Assembly (NCBI GenBank): GCA_965662545.1
Contig: CBFIHZ010000004.1
Coordinates: 1-64,000, forward strand
DNA from: CPC320 sp002684375
GTDB lineage: Bacteria; Pseudomonadota; Alphaproteobacteria; Rhodobacterales; Rhodobacteraceae
Reading direction: 5' to 3'
Length of the DNA: 64,000 nt
Of this stretch, positions 1-8,300 are shown piece after piece (position 1 is the first letter of the stretch; each line of letters opens with the position of its first letter). The position numbers were made by a program, and so were the translations under genes. The notes under the pieces are model-generated. The model saw only the letters and a program-made list of their open reading frames with translations. It searched no databases and was not told where the DNA came from.

Positions 1-2
1 AA

Positions 3-77
3 TCGGACGAATGGGCGCGCTTTATGTCCACCGTCACCGATTGGGATGCGGATACCTATATGGAATGTCTACCGTAA
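3..77 (+). CDS. 3' end of an unidentified upstream gene (partial)
   Basis: Reading frame 3 is open from the window edge to a TAA at 75-77 and encodes about 24 residues ending in ...DTYMECLP. The stop lies 20 bases before the P450 start at 98, so the two may be cotranscribed. The acidic, aromatic-rich tail looks like a real C-terminus, but the fragment is too short to assign to a family. Confidence 0.45.
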   Translation, partial: SDEWARFMSTVTDWDADTYMECLP

Positions 78-97
78 TAACTTGGAAGGTTAGGACC

Positions 98-1306
98 ATG
101 TTGGATCAAGAGACATTGCCGCTGGAAGCGGCACCATTTTTGGACATTTCTGATCCGAATTATTCGATCAGGTCGCCCGAGGTTCGGGCGGCCCGCGAAC
201 AAAGTTGGTATGCCCGCACACCTTATGGTTTGGCGGTGTTGCGCTATGAGGAAATGAGCAAGCTTTTGATCCACAAAAGCCTGCGCCAAGGCAGCCATGC
301 CTGGCCAGAGTTGAATGGCGTAGAGACGGGGCTATTTTCGGATTGGTGGAAAAATACTATCCTTGTGACCGAAGGCCAAGATCACCGGCGCTTGCGGCGG
401 CTGGTAAACCCGGCGTTTTCCCCCAAGACGGTCAAGGGTTTGATGGAAAACTTCGAACGCATTACCAACGAATTGATCGATGGCTTCATCGATAAGGGGC
501 AATGCGATTTTATGGCCGATTTCGCCGACCCCTACGCGGCGCGTATTTTGACGCATCTTATTGGTCTGCCTCAGGAGGTTTCGCAGGATATCCTAGCGCT
601 CTCCTCTGAGATGGGCCTTGCGCTAGGTGTTACCTTTAAAGAGAATCTTGACAAGATTGAAAACGCAACTGCGAAAATCTACGCCTTTGTCGATGAGGTT
701 ATTGAGCGTCGCTTGATCGAGCCGGGTGATGATATTTTATCTATGCTGGCCTCGGCCTCTGTTGGTGGTGATAGTCTAAGTCGTGATGAGTTGAGAAATA
801 TGGCTGTCATGCTGGCGTTTGCAGGGGTGGATACCACACGCAACCAACTGGGGTTGGGTCTGTCGATGTTTATGGATCATCCCGAACAATGGGAACATCT
901 GGCCGCTGACCCATCTCTTGATATGGCGGCGTCTAACGAGTGTATGCGGACCCGACCAACTATCACATGGGTGTCACGTGAGGCGATTGAAGATTTTGAG
1001 TTTAGGGGGCTGGAGATTAAAACCGGTACCACGCTACATCTGTTTTCCGAAAGTGCAGGCACGGACCCGAGCGCCTTTCCTGATGCACAATTTGATATCA
1101 CGGTTACCCGCGAAAGAAACTTTGGTTTCGGTGCGGGTATGCATGTTTGTCTGGGGCAGATGGTTGCCAAAAACGATATGGCTGTGGCCTACCGGTTATT
1201 GTCGCAACGGATCAAGGCGCCAAAGGTCAACGGAACACCGGTCAGCTTGCCGGACAGCGGCAATACGGGCTGGATACATCTGCCGATTGCCTTTGAAAAG
1301 CGCTAA
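98..1306 (+). CDS. cytochrome P450 monooxygenase
   Basis: Haem-thiolate monooxygenase of 402 residues, soluble bacterial class. It has the I-helix oxygen-activation motif AGVDTT (residues 242-247), the K-helix ExxR as ECMR (281-284) and the haem loop FGAGMHVCLG with ligand Cys351. No signal peptide or membrane anchor is visible, so it should need a ferredoxin and reductase, neither of which is adjacent. The frame is open upstream to position 11, but the ATG at 98 is preferred: it follows a purine-rich AAGGTTAGG and gives the usual class length. It probably shares a transcript with the gene ending at 77. The substrate cannot be read from sequence. Family assignment is secure. Confidence 0.95.
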   Translation: MLDQETLPLEAAPFLDISDPNYSIRSPEVRAAREQSWYARTPYGLAVLRYEEMSKLLIHKSLRQGSHAWPELNGVETGLFSDWWKNTILVTEGQDHRRLRRLVNPAFSPKTVKGLMENFERITNELIDGFIDKGQCDFMADFADPYAARILTHLIGLPQEVSQDILALSSEMGLALGVTFKENLDKIENATAKIYAFVDEVIERRLIEPGDDILSMLASASVGGDSLSRDELRNMAVMLAFAGVDTTRNQLGLGLSMFMDHPEQWEHLAADPSLDMAASNECMRTRPTITWVSREAIEDFEFRGLEIKTGTTLHLFSESAGTDPSAFPDAQFDITVTRERNFGFGAGMHVCLGQMVAKNDMAVAYRLLSQRIKAPKVNGTPVSLPDSGNTGWIHLPIAFEKR

Positions 1307-1383
1307 CTCTTAAGGGTGTATTGCCTGACTATCGGGTCTGAGCTGATGGTTTTGTGTATGGTGGGCGCATCTGCTTGGCTGCC

Positions 1384-1848
1384 CTAAAGCGAGGCGTCGG
1401 GCGGACCATGGGGTTCTTTGGTCAATTCTGTCAAAAGCAGTTGCTGAATCCGAGCCTCAATCGACGTACTTTTCCGTGTCGCAATGTCGATATGCACATT
1501 CACGCAGGTTGCTGTGGCGTGGCAGATACCGTCTTTGAAAAGCCCATAGCCTGTGGTGAGCGAGCTGTTACCTAAACGCAGCATTTTGACCCCTACAAAA
1601 ATAACGCCGGGGAAATGCATTTCGGCGCGGTAATCGATGTTGAGGTTTGCCAAAACGTAATTGAGATCAACCTTGCCTGAGCTCGCCATCAGGTTCAGAA
1701 AATACCCAAGTCGCCCGGCCTCGATATACGCGGCATAAGCGACGTTATTGATGTGACCCATTGCATCCTGATCCGAGTAGCGTGTTGAGACTTGTTCCAG
1801 ATAACGATAGCTGTCGATTCGGCTGAGATTATAGGGGTCTGCTGTCAT
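1384..1848 (-). CDS. hotdog-fold acyl-CoA thioesterase (4HBT, YbgC/FadM-like)
   Basis: Probable acyl-CoA thioesterase of 154 residues, cytoplasmic. The N-terminal half carries the 4HBT signature DQDAMGHINNVAYAAYIE, whose Asp and Gly-His-Ile-Asn-Asn form the active-site loop of the YbgC/FadM group. The frame is open upstream to 2100, but that stretch is basic, low in similarity to any family and has no good ribosome site. I chose the ATG at 1848, preceded by AGAAAG; an ATG at 1863 in the same frame is also possible. It is convergent with the P450 and divergent from the MFS gene at 2138. The acyl substrate is unknown. Confidence 0.82.
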   Translation of the reverse strand: MTADPYNLSRIDSYRYLEQVSTRYSDQDAMGHINNVAYAAYIEAGRLGYFLNLMASSGKVDLNYVLANLNIDYRAEMHFPGVIFVGVKMLRLGNSSLTTGYGLFKDGICHATATCVNVHIDIATRKSTSIEARIQQLLLTELTKEPHGPPDASL

Positions 1849-2137
1849 TTCATTCTTTCTCATCGATTTGTGTTGATCTTGTATAAGAGGGCACCGTGAT
1901 ACACTGGGCGGTGTCGGCATTGGGATGATCTTTATTTTTACTGCGCGCTTATCACAAGGGGGCGCTGAGTTTCTATGCCGCGTGTATTGGCTTGTGATCA
2001 TCGAGCTGATATGGCGTCGTATTCCCTTGGCGGCATCGTCACGCAAAAAGTGTTTTATTTGTCTTCGTGACAGCGGGATCGCGCGTGACACACAGGGCAA
2101 TTAATGGCATGCGCCAGAGCAATCAGAATGGACGGAT

Positions 2138-3331
2138 ATGGAAAGACGTTACATTGTTGTGGTAGGTGCTTGCCTAACGCAGTTTACCGTTATTGGGATG
2201 CTGTTTTCTTTTGGCCTTCTATTCAAGACGTTTGAGGCAGAATTTGGCTGGTCGCGCATGGTGCTGTCTACCTGCTCGGCGCTGGCGTTTTTGACTATGG
2301 GTATCCTGGCAATAGCGGCGGGACGCCTGAGTGATAGATATGGGCCCAAATGGGTACTTGGGATCAGCGGAGCCTTGTTTGGCTTTGGATTTGGTTTGAT
2401 TTCACTGGTCAGCCAACCGTGGCATTTATTTGTCATTTTTAGCGTGTTTATCGGCCTTGGCATGAGCACGCATGATGTGGTCACGCTGTCAACAATTGCC
2501 CGCTGGTTTGAGGGACGGCGCGGAATTATGTCTGGCGTGGTCAAGGTCGGCACCGCCTTCGGTCAGATTGTGCTCCCGCCGTTGAGTGCATTTTTGATCG
2601 TATCCCTTGGCTGGCGCCCTGCAGTGGCCTTGCTGGGTGTCCTTGCTTTTGTTTTGTTGGTTGCCGCAGCTCTGGCGATGAAAACCCCAGATTTAAAACA
2701 GACGCCGGAAACCGTGCAAGACGCGTCGGGCTTGACCTTTCAGCAGGCCCGCAAAACAGGTCTTTTCTGGCGGCTTTGCATCATTCAGTTCTTATTTTTC
2801 CCAACACTGATGACAGTCCCGGTGCATCTGGCAGCTCATGGTATGGATCTTGGAATGACAGCGGGCAGGGCCGCACTTTTGTTGTCTGTTCTGGGCAGTG
2901 CCAGCATTTTGGGCAGGTTGGTCATGGGGGGAGGGGCAGATCGGTTTGGGGGCAAAAACGCTTATATTTTAAGTTTTGTTTTGCTACTTGCAAGCCTTGT
3001 AGGCTTGGTCGCAACCACTGCGCATTTACCATTATTCTTGATTGTGGCGCTTTATGGCGTTACGCACGGGGGTTTTTTTACCTTAGTGTCGCCGGTCGTA
3101 GCCGAGTATTTTGGCATGCGGGCGCACGGGTCTATCTTTGGCACCATATTGTTTTGCGGTACCTTGGGCGGGTCTGTCGGGCCGATTTTGGCCGGACGGG
3201 TATTTGATCTGACCGGCAGTTATCAACCCTCCTTTATCAGCCTTGGCCTGCTGGCTTTGATCGGCTTGGTTCTGGCCTTTTATTTGCCTTACCCGAAGGC
3301 GGCGACCACAGGTAAACTGGGTGCTGAATAA
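2138..3331 (+). CDS. MFS transporter (monocarboxylate/oxalate-formate type)
   Basis: Inner-membrane secondary carrier of 397 residues with about twelve hydrophobic segments. The loop between helices 2 and 3 reads GRLSDRYGPKWVL, the major facilitator motif A, with a weaker copy GGGADRFGGKNAY in the second half. The N-terminus VGACLTQFTVIGMLFSFG resembles carriers of monocarboxylates and related small acids, but the substrate is not determined by sequence. It starts at an ATG after GGACGGAT. It is divergent from the thioesterase, with a 289-base intergenic region that could hold both promoters. No other pathway gene is linked. Confidence 0.88.
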   Translation: MERRYIVVVGACLTQFTVIGMLFSFGLLFKTFEAEFGWSRMVLSTCSALAFLTMGILAIAAGRLSDRYGPKWVLGISGALFGFGFGLISLVSQPWHLFVIFSVFIGLGMSTHDVVTLSTIARWFEGRRGIMSGVVKVGTAFGQIVLPPLSAFLIVSLGWRPAVALLGVLAFVLLVAAALAMKTPDLKQTPETVQDASGLTFQQARKTGLFWRLCIIQFLFFPTLMTVPVHLAAHGMDLGMTAGRAALLLSVLGSASILGRLVMGGGADRFGGKNAYILSFVLLLASLVGLVATTAHLPLFLIVALYGVTHGGFFTLVSPVVAEYFGMRAHGSIFGTILFCGTLGGSVGPILAGRVFDLTGSYQPSFISLGLLALIGLVLAFYLPYPKAATTGKLGAE

Positions 3332-3333
3332 CG

Positions 3334-3385
3334 ATCTTACGAGGACGTGTTTTGAAAAGAAGTTATGGCTTATCACTCGTAAGAT
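3334..3385. terminator. inverted repeat, possible terminator after the MFS gene
   Basis: Perfect 10-base arms ATCTTACGAG (3334-3343) and CTCGTAAGAT (3376-3385) enclose 32 bases, and TTTT follows directly. It starts three bases after the MFS stop, which fits a terminator. The loop is long for one, so an operator or a remnant end is an alternative. Confidence 0.4.
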
Positions 3386-3467
3386 TTTCCAACTTTTCAA
3401 ATTCAAGTTCAATGGATTTCAATTCTTCAATGGCGGCTCTGATGTCGGAAGTGTCAAAAATATCGAT

Positions 3468-4651
3468 TTAGACATAATTGCCTAATTTTTGATATTTCGC
3501 CCTGTCGGTGCCTCGGGCTTTGCGCGTGTGGTTTTTCAAAAGAAAGGTGTCTACCGGTCGGACAAATCCCTTAGGGGTGATCATTTGATGTTTAGCGCAT
3601 TCGATATTGTCCTCTTCCAGAGCATGAGTGGCTGCGGAAATCAGGATCTTACCTGCTGGCGCTAAGACTTGCAGACGGGCTGCAGGGTTCATAGCGCTGC
3701 CAAAGGCGGTATACTCAAGTCGTTGCGGCGAGCCGAAATCGCCCACCGTACAATATCCTGTCGATACGCCCATGCGAATCTGCATTGGATTTTTGATGTC
3801 GATTTTTTCCAATAAGATTGCAGTTTGCCCGTGTATAACTGCTTCTAAACCGCCATTTGAATGCAGCTGAGGGCATCTTTTCTCTCGCCTTTACTCTCTG
3901 GGTCACCAAAAAAATATTATTGCGGCATCGCCGGTAAACTTATTTATGGTCCCGCCGTATTCGATGGCAATATTGGTCATTTCGGAAAGGTAATTGTTGA
4001 TCAATGTTGCCAGAAGTTCGGGTTCGAGCGTAACGCTGAGATCTGTAAAGCTGACAATATCGGAGAAAAAGACGGTCAGGTATTTCTGCCGATGTTTTTC
4101 ACTGACAGTCGTCCCGCTGCTGAAAATGCTGTCAAAGACTTGCGGTGACAAATAACTGGCCCACCGTTTGGAAATTTCTTCGAGGCGCGCGCCCATTTAT
4201 TTGATGATATCTTGATTCTTTAGCGGTTCTTCCAGCAGTAATTCTTTGTCCTGCCGCAATTGGTCTTGGCTTGTACGATCAACAAACTGCCCAAGAATCC
4301 CCTGTAAGAAGGAAAAAACAGGGCTTGTGGTCCGTGTTGAGAGCAAGGGAAAGACGCGCCGCTCATCGCCCTTGAAATTTTCAAGACGCGGTATCGATAT
4401 CCGTCCCTCGTTTTAAATTTCATAGGTGAATTCTTCAATAAACCGGCTTTCGACGTTCAGAGCCTCAAGAATTTTAGGAAAGTAAACGCCTCGGAGGTCA
4501 CTGAGTACTGGGGAAAATCGTTGAAATTTTGGTTAACCCGCATGACATTGTAATCAGCATCTGCGAAATACGCTGCCGTTATAGAATTCTGAAAATAGAA
4601 AAAACTAAGATCCAGAACTTTTTTGACATCAAAAAATTCTTATGGAACCAT
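3468..4651 (-). pseudogene. broken PAS-domain class III adenylate/guanylate cyclase
   Basis: Decayed nucleotide cyclase gene of about 395 codons. The likely original ATG is at 4651-4649 after GAGGGAAAATT. Stitched across frames, it gives a PAS-like domain (YFADADYNVMRVNQNFNDF), then a coiled-coil-like linker (TSQDQLRQDKELLLEEP), then a class III catalytic domain. That domain keeps FFSDIVSFTDLS, FTGDAAIIFF and TAFGSAMNPAARL. In-frame stops lie at 4640-4642, 4413-4415 and 4197-4199. Frame changes lie near 4500, at the A7 run 3908-3914 (one extra base), and near 3848 (one base missing). Six independent lesions argue for true decay rather than one error. It faces the MBL and cNMP-binding genes, suggesting loss of a cyclic-nucleotide source. 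Confidence 0.88.
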
Positions 4652-5211
4652 AATTTTCCCTCTGTCACTTTTCGGTTGCGTTTTGCCGTGTTTTTAGTTT
4701 GGCCACAAATACCTGAGGCCTGCTGACGCTCTGATGTACTTAGCTTTGGTACGCAGAGCTTGCTTGATAAAAATTAGAGTAACCATGACTAAAACTGTTA
4801 AAAAATTATACTTTGGCGGCTGGTTATTTTAATTCACAATATACTGAGTTGAGTTTTGACCTCGATTGGCACGCAGAGAGGATGGCTTCTGGCTTTCGTC
4901 GGGGTGGGCAAGGCCTTTAATCGGGAGCAATTCGAGAATTAGTTATTAAGCGGATATCCAAAGATATTTTTATAACTTGAGCTTAGGTTTTAAAGTCCGG
5001 CATGTTGCAATCGTCAACAGCTAAGAAGGTGAGATACAGCGAAAACAGCTTTAAAGTTAAGTTGTGGCAGGGCATAATATTCAAGGTTGCGCAAGATTGG
5101 GGTGGTTTTGGTCCAGTATTTGCACTTCACCGGACCAAAGCGTTGAGCTGGCTTTATTTTTGAGACGCATGTGGTAACTTGGCCGCATTAACGAAATCGG
5201 GAGTGCTGTTG
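4652..5211. other. 560-base A+T-rich stretch without a recognisable gene
   Basis: No frame gives a protein I recognise. It must hold the former cyclase promoter and the MBL promoter. It contains the inverted repeat at 5107-5139 and two copies of TTGGYACGCAGAG, at about 4748 and 4866. Confidence 0.6.
5107..5139. repeat. 8-base inverted repeat upstream of the MBL gene
   Basis: Perfect arms TTTGGTCC (5107-5114) and GGACCAAA (5132-5139) with a 17-base spacer, ending 72 bases before the MBL start. It could be an operator or a hairpin in the leader; no T-run follows, so a terminator is unlikely. Confidence 0.4.
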
Positions 5212-6009
5212 ATGATTGTTGAATTCCATGGTGTGCGAGGCTCAATTCCGATGCCCTCATCCTCGACGATTAAATACGGGGGTCATACGTCGTGTTATGA
5301 GGTGGTGACGGATAAGTATCAGTTTATCTTTGACGCCGGCACTGGTTTTCAGAGCGTTAAACTGATGGAAGATCGTACGGTAGTTATTATATTCACCCAT
5401 TTTCACCATGATCATATTCAAGGTCTACCATTCAATTTTAACCTTTTCACCCATAAGGGTGAGATTATTCTATGCAGCTCTCTGGTGAATAAGGGTGTAT
5501 TGAAAAATATGATTCAGACATATTTTTCTGGGGGATATTTCCCGGTTGATATTGTGACCATGCTCACACACTTGAAGTTTTATAATTTTAGCACCGTTAG
5601 AAATATGATGCAGCCTGATGTGGATATACAAACAATAGAATTATCGCATCCTGGTGGCAGTATGGGTTATAAAATCCAAACAGATGACGGCGTCTTTGTC
5701 TATTTGCAAGATAATGAATACGTCCCAGAGCAATTGGAAAGTCTTTGTGAATTTTCCAACGGGGCAGATCTGTTGGTTTGGGATGGAATGTTTACCGAAG
5801 CGGAACTTGGTGCCAAAAAAGGTTGGGGTCATTCGTCCATAGAGCAGGGCTTGAAATTTTATGAAGATGCCGGCCTGTTGAAAATGGCCATCTGTCACCA
5901 CGCCCCACAGCGTAGTGATGATCAGTTGGATGAAATCGGTGCCGAATTGAATAATCCCAACATTTTTTTCGGCTATGAGGGTTTTAAGCACACCATACAA
6001 AAATCATAG
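5212..6009 (+). CDS. MBL-fold metallo-hydrolase
   Basis: Metallo-beta-lactamase-fold hydrolase of 265 residues, cytoplasmic. The N-terminus VEFHGVRGSIPMP is the WGxRGSxP-like start of the PhnP-type subgroup often seen beside cyclic-nucleotide or two-component modules. The di-metal motif HFHHDH is at residues 63-68. Later ligand candidates are the His of LSHPGG, the Asp of LLVWDGMF and the His of GWGHSS and CHHAP, so the active site looks complete. A TTG at 5179 extends the frame, but the ATG at 5212 fits the family start. It is convergent with the cNMP-binding gene and lies beside the dead cyclase. Phosphodiester or nucleotide hydrolysis is a guess; the substrate is unknown. Base use is A+T-rich. 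Confidence 0.85.
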   Translation: MIVEFHGVRGSIPMPSSSTIKYGGHTSCYEVVTDKYQFIFDAGTGFQSVKLMEDRTVVIIFTHFHHDHIQGLPFNFNLFTHKGEIILCSSLVNKGVLKNMIQTYFSGGYFPVDIVTMLTHLKFYNFSTVRNMMQPDVDIQTIELSHPGGSMGYKIQTDDGVFVYLQDNEYVPEQLESLCEFSNGADLLVWDGMFTEAELGAKKGWGHSSIEQGLKFYEDAGLLKMAICHHAPQRSDDQLDEIGAELNNPNIFFGYEGFKHTIQKS

Positions 6010-6072
6010 TTATCTAAATAAAATTCGGCACACAGCGCTACCGGGGCCGAACGCGATCGAACGTAGGATGAT

Positions 6073-6411
6073 TTAACGTAATTTTTGTGCTTTGCGTAAC
6101 CGGTCGGACAGGGTTCTGACTACAGCTCGGACGAATATATCGGAGTCAGCCACTTTTTGTTCAAATTCACTCTTGCTGACAAGCAGGACCTGGCTGGGTT
6201 CCATCGACCGTGCCGTTGCCATGCGCAACTCACCATCAATCACACCCATTTCACCAAAAATTTCGTTTGCTGGCAGGATGAAGTCTGGGTCTTTTCCATC
6301 GTTTGTTGGCATGAAAATGCCAACACTGCCCTGTGTGATCAGATACAGACCATTGGCCAGATCGCCTTTTTGAAAAATAATTTCAGATTTTCTTAAGTCG
6401 ATTTTTTGCAC
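6073..6411 (-). CDS. stand-alone cyclic-nucleotide-binding domain protein
   Basis: Single cNMP-binding domain of 112 residues, Crp-like beta roll without a DNA-binding helix-turn-helix. The phosphate-binding cassette reads FGEMGVIDGELRMATARS, with the Glu and Arg that contact the ribose and phosphate in place. The C-terminal helix is VRTLSDRLRKAQKL. The start is GTG, after AGGTGAAAT. Such one-domain proteins usually act as cyclic-nucleotide sensors for a partner; the adjacent MBL hydrolase and the ruined cyclase suggest a former three-part module. A palindrome at 6434-6451 lies just upstream. Confidence 0.88.
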   Translation of the reverse strand: MQKIDLRKSEIIFQKGDLANGLYLITQGSVGIFMPTNDGKDPDFILPANEIFGEMGVIDGELRMATARSMEPSQVLLVSKSEFEQKVADSDIFVRAVVRTLSDRLRKAQKLR

Positions 6412-6799
6412 ATTTCACCTATGATTTGGCACACGAACATTTAACTGTTCGAATTTAATCAGCGCTTAGGTCGAAACGCAATTAAATACTTTTGCGGGAT
6501 TGGTGAATTGAATAAAATTGCAAAGCTGGTTTGTTAAAAAGTACGCCTGATAATTAGTCTGAAACCTATTTTTTTATAAACTTTGTATTTTAGCGTTTGA
6601 AACATAGACTAATGAAATGGTTTCACCGATATTTGTTTATCGGGTATTTGCCTCGTCAGTGATGTGTCGCCATGCCAACAGAACAACATTACCTTTGGTT
6701 GTTTAAAGGAATAAACGCGACGCAGGTCTTTACGAGTGAATGGCGATTCTTACCCTGATTTTTCCGCCGTGAGCGGCACGATAACGGGACCGGCAGCGG
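6412..6799. other. 388-base A+T-rich intergenic region
   Basis: No coding frame is supported. It holds the likely promoter of the cNMP-binding gene with a palindrome (6434-6451), and a perfect long-range inverted repeat ATTAGTCT (6553-6560) / AGACTAAT (6606-6613) around a T-rich segment. Confidence 0.55.
6434..6451. promoter_or_regulatory. palindromic candidate operator of the cNMP-binding gene
   Basis: CGAACA-N6-TGTTCG, perfect 6-base arms, 23 bases upstream of the GTG start. The position suits repression or activation. It resembles a LexA box, but the GAAC to GTTC spacing of eight does not match the alphaproteobacterial LexA site. Confidence 0.35.
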
Positions 6800-8008
6800 C
6801 TATATTTTGCGCAGGGCCATGACGGCATTCATACCGCCAAATGCAAAAGCATTGCTCAGAGCAACCTTTACCAAAGCTTCGCGGGCGTCGTTCGGCACCA
6901 CATCGAGTGCGCATTCCGGGTCGGCCTCTTCATAGCCGATGGTTGGGGCGATGATCCCGTCGCGCAACGCCATTATGCAGGCCAACAATTCCACAGCACC
7001 GGTTGCACCGATCAGATGCCCGTGCATCGATTTGGTCGAGCTGATCATCAACTTGTCGGCATGCGGGCCAAATACGTCCGCAACGGCGGCGCATTCGGTT
7101 TTGTCATTGGCTGCAGTCCCGGTACCGTGTGCATTTATATAACCCACGTCTTCGGGATTGATTTTGGCATCCTGCAGAGCACCCGCGATGGCGCGCGCGG
7201 CGCCTTGTTTTGAGGGCATAACGATGTCTGCAGCATCCGAAGACATGGCATAGCCAACAATTTCAGCCTGTATTTCGGCATGCCGCGCTTTGGCATGGTC
7301 ATAATCTTCAAATATGAAAATGCCGGCCCCTTCGCCTTGCACCATGCCATTGCGGTTGGCACTAAAGGGTCGGCAGGCGTCCTTTGACATCACGCGTAAC
7401 CCTTCCCATGCTTTTATACCGCCAAAGCAAAGCATTGATTCAGAGCCTCCAGTGACCATTACTGGTGCCATACCGCTGCGCACCATTTGAAAGGCTTGCG
7501 CCATGGCATGGTTTGACGATGCACATGCCGTTGACACGGTAAAGCTGGGCCCTTTGAGATTGTATTCGACCGATAAGTGGCTTGCGGCAGCGTTGTTCAT
7601 CAGTTTGGGGACCACAAAGGGGTGCACTCGATTTTTGCCAGCTTCATAGACCGAACGATAATTGTCGTCCCAGGTTGATACACCGCCACCAGCGGTGCCC
7701 AGAACCACGCCTGATTTAGCCGCCAGCGCCCCGGCAAACTCTAGGCCAGATTGTGTGATCGCTTCTTTTGCGGCGATCAGTGTGAGTTGAGTGAAGCGAT
7801 CGTAAAGCGACAGCTGTTGACGGTTAAACACTTTGTCGGGGTTATAGCCCTTAATCTGGCCGCCGATCTGCACCGACAGTCGTTCAATGTCGCGCACCTC
7901 CAGAGGGCCAATCCCACAGGTGCCCTCCCGCATGGCTTGCAGGGTTCGTTCAACCGTATGCCCCAGCGCGTTGATCGTACCGGCACCAGTTATGACCACA
8001 CGTTTCAC
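6800..8008 (-). CDS. fabF: beta-ketoacyl-ACP synthase II (KAS II family)
   Basis: Condensing enzyme of 402 residues that extends acyl-ACP with malonyl-ACP. The thiolase-fold triad is complete: Cys162 in STACASSNHA, His294 in NAHGTGTAAND, and His331 in STKSMHGHLIGATG. Its GTG start overlaps the stop of the ACP gene by four bases (GTGA), so the two are translationally coupled. Linkage to a dedicated ACP and an lpxD suggests supply of a special acyl chain for lipid A or another envelope lipid rather than bulk fatty-acid synthesis. The usual housekeeping partners fabD and fabG are absent here, so this may be a paralogue of the main fabF. Confidence 0.92.
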   Translation of the reverse strand: MKRVVITGAGTINALGHTVERTLQAMREGTCGIGPLEVRDIERLSVQIGGQIKGYNPDKVFNRQQLSLYDRFTQLTLIAAKEAITQSGLEFAGALAAKSGVVLGTAGGGVSTWDDNYRSVYEAGKNRVHPFVVPKLMNNAAASHLSVEYNLKGPSFTVSTACASSNHAMAQAFQMVRSGMAPVMVTGGSESMLCFGGIKAWEGLRVMSKDACRPFSANRNGMVQGEGAGIFIFEDYDHAKARHAEIQAEIVGYAMSSDAADIVMPSKQGAARAIAGALQDAKINPEDVGYINAHGTGTAANDKTECAAVADVFGPHADKLMISSTKSMHGHLIGATGAVELLACIMALRDGIIAPTIGYEEADPECALDVVPNDAREALVKVALSNAFAFGGMNAVMALRKI

Positions 8009-8265
8009 GAGGTCTGCTCAGCAATTAAGTGCTCAACTGCGGTGATGATTGTGGCCACTGAGGAAATGTCAAAACCGCTGCTGCCGGGTGCATTGGCGTT
8101 AAATGGCACCGTAATATCAAAGCGTTCTTCAATTGCAAAAATGCTCTCCACTAACCCCAGACTGTCGATCGCCAGTTCTTCCAGCGTGCTGTCCAATGCG
8201 ATATCCGCCGGGTCGAGAAGCGCCTGTTCTGCAATGATTTGAATTACGGTTTCTTTGACCTCCAT
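8005..8265 (-). CDS. acyl carrier protein
   Basis: Small acidic carrier protein of 86 residues. Ser35 in LAIDSLGLVE is the 4'-phosphopantetheine attachment site. It is longer than housekeeping AcpP (about 77), has an extra Asn/Pro/Gly-rich loop after helix 2 (FNANAPGSSG), and does not look like AcpXL, the very-long-chain carrier of rhizobia. It sits between lpxD and the KAS gene and is coupled to the latter, so it is likely a dedicated carrier for that synthase. The acyl group carried is unknown. Confidence 0.9.
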   Translation of the reverse strand: MEVKETVIQIIAEQALLDPADIALDSTLEELAIDSLGLVESIFAIEERFDITVPFNANAPGSSGFDISSVATIITAVEHLIAEQTS

Positions 8266-8300
8266 TTACGCGTTCCTTCAGTGATTGGTTTGGGCGTGAA

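Noticed and set aside
1849..2100. N-terminal extension of the thioesterase
   Set aside because: Basic and Pro/Arg-rich without similarity; the 4HBT domain is complete from 1848.
6434..6451. LexA/SOS box
   Set aside because: The GAAC-GTTC spacing is eight, while alphaproteobacterial LexA uses GTTC-N7-GTTC; kept only as an unassigned palindrome.
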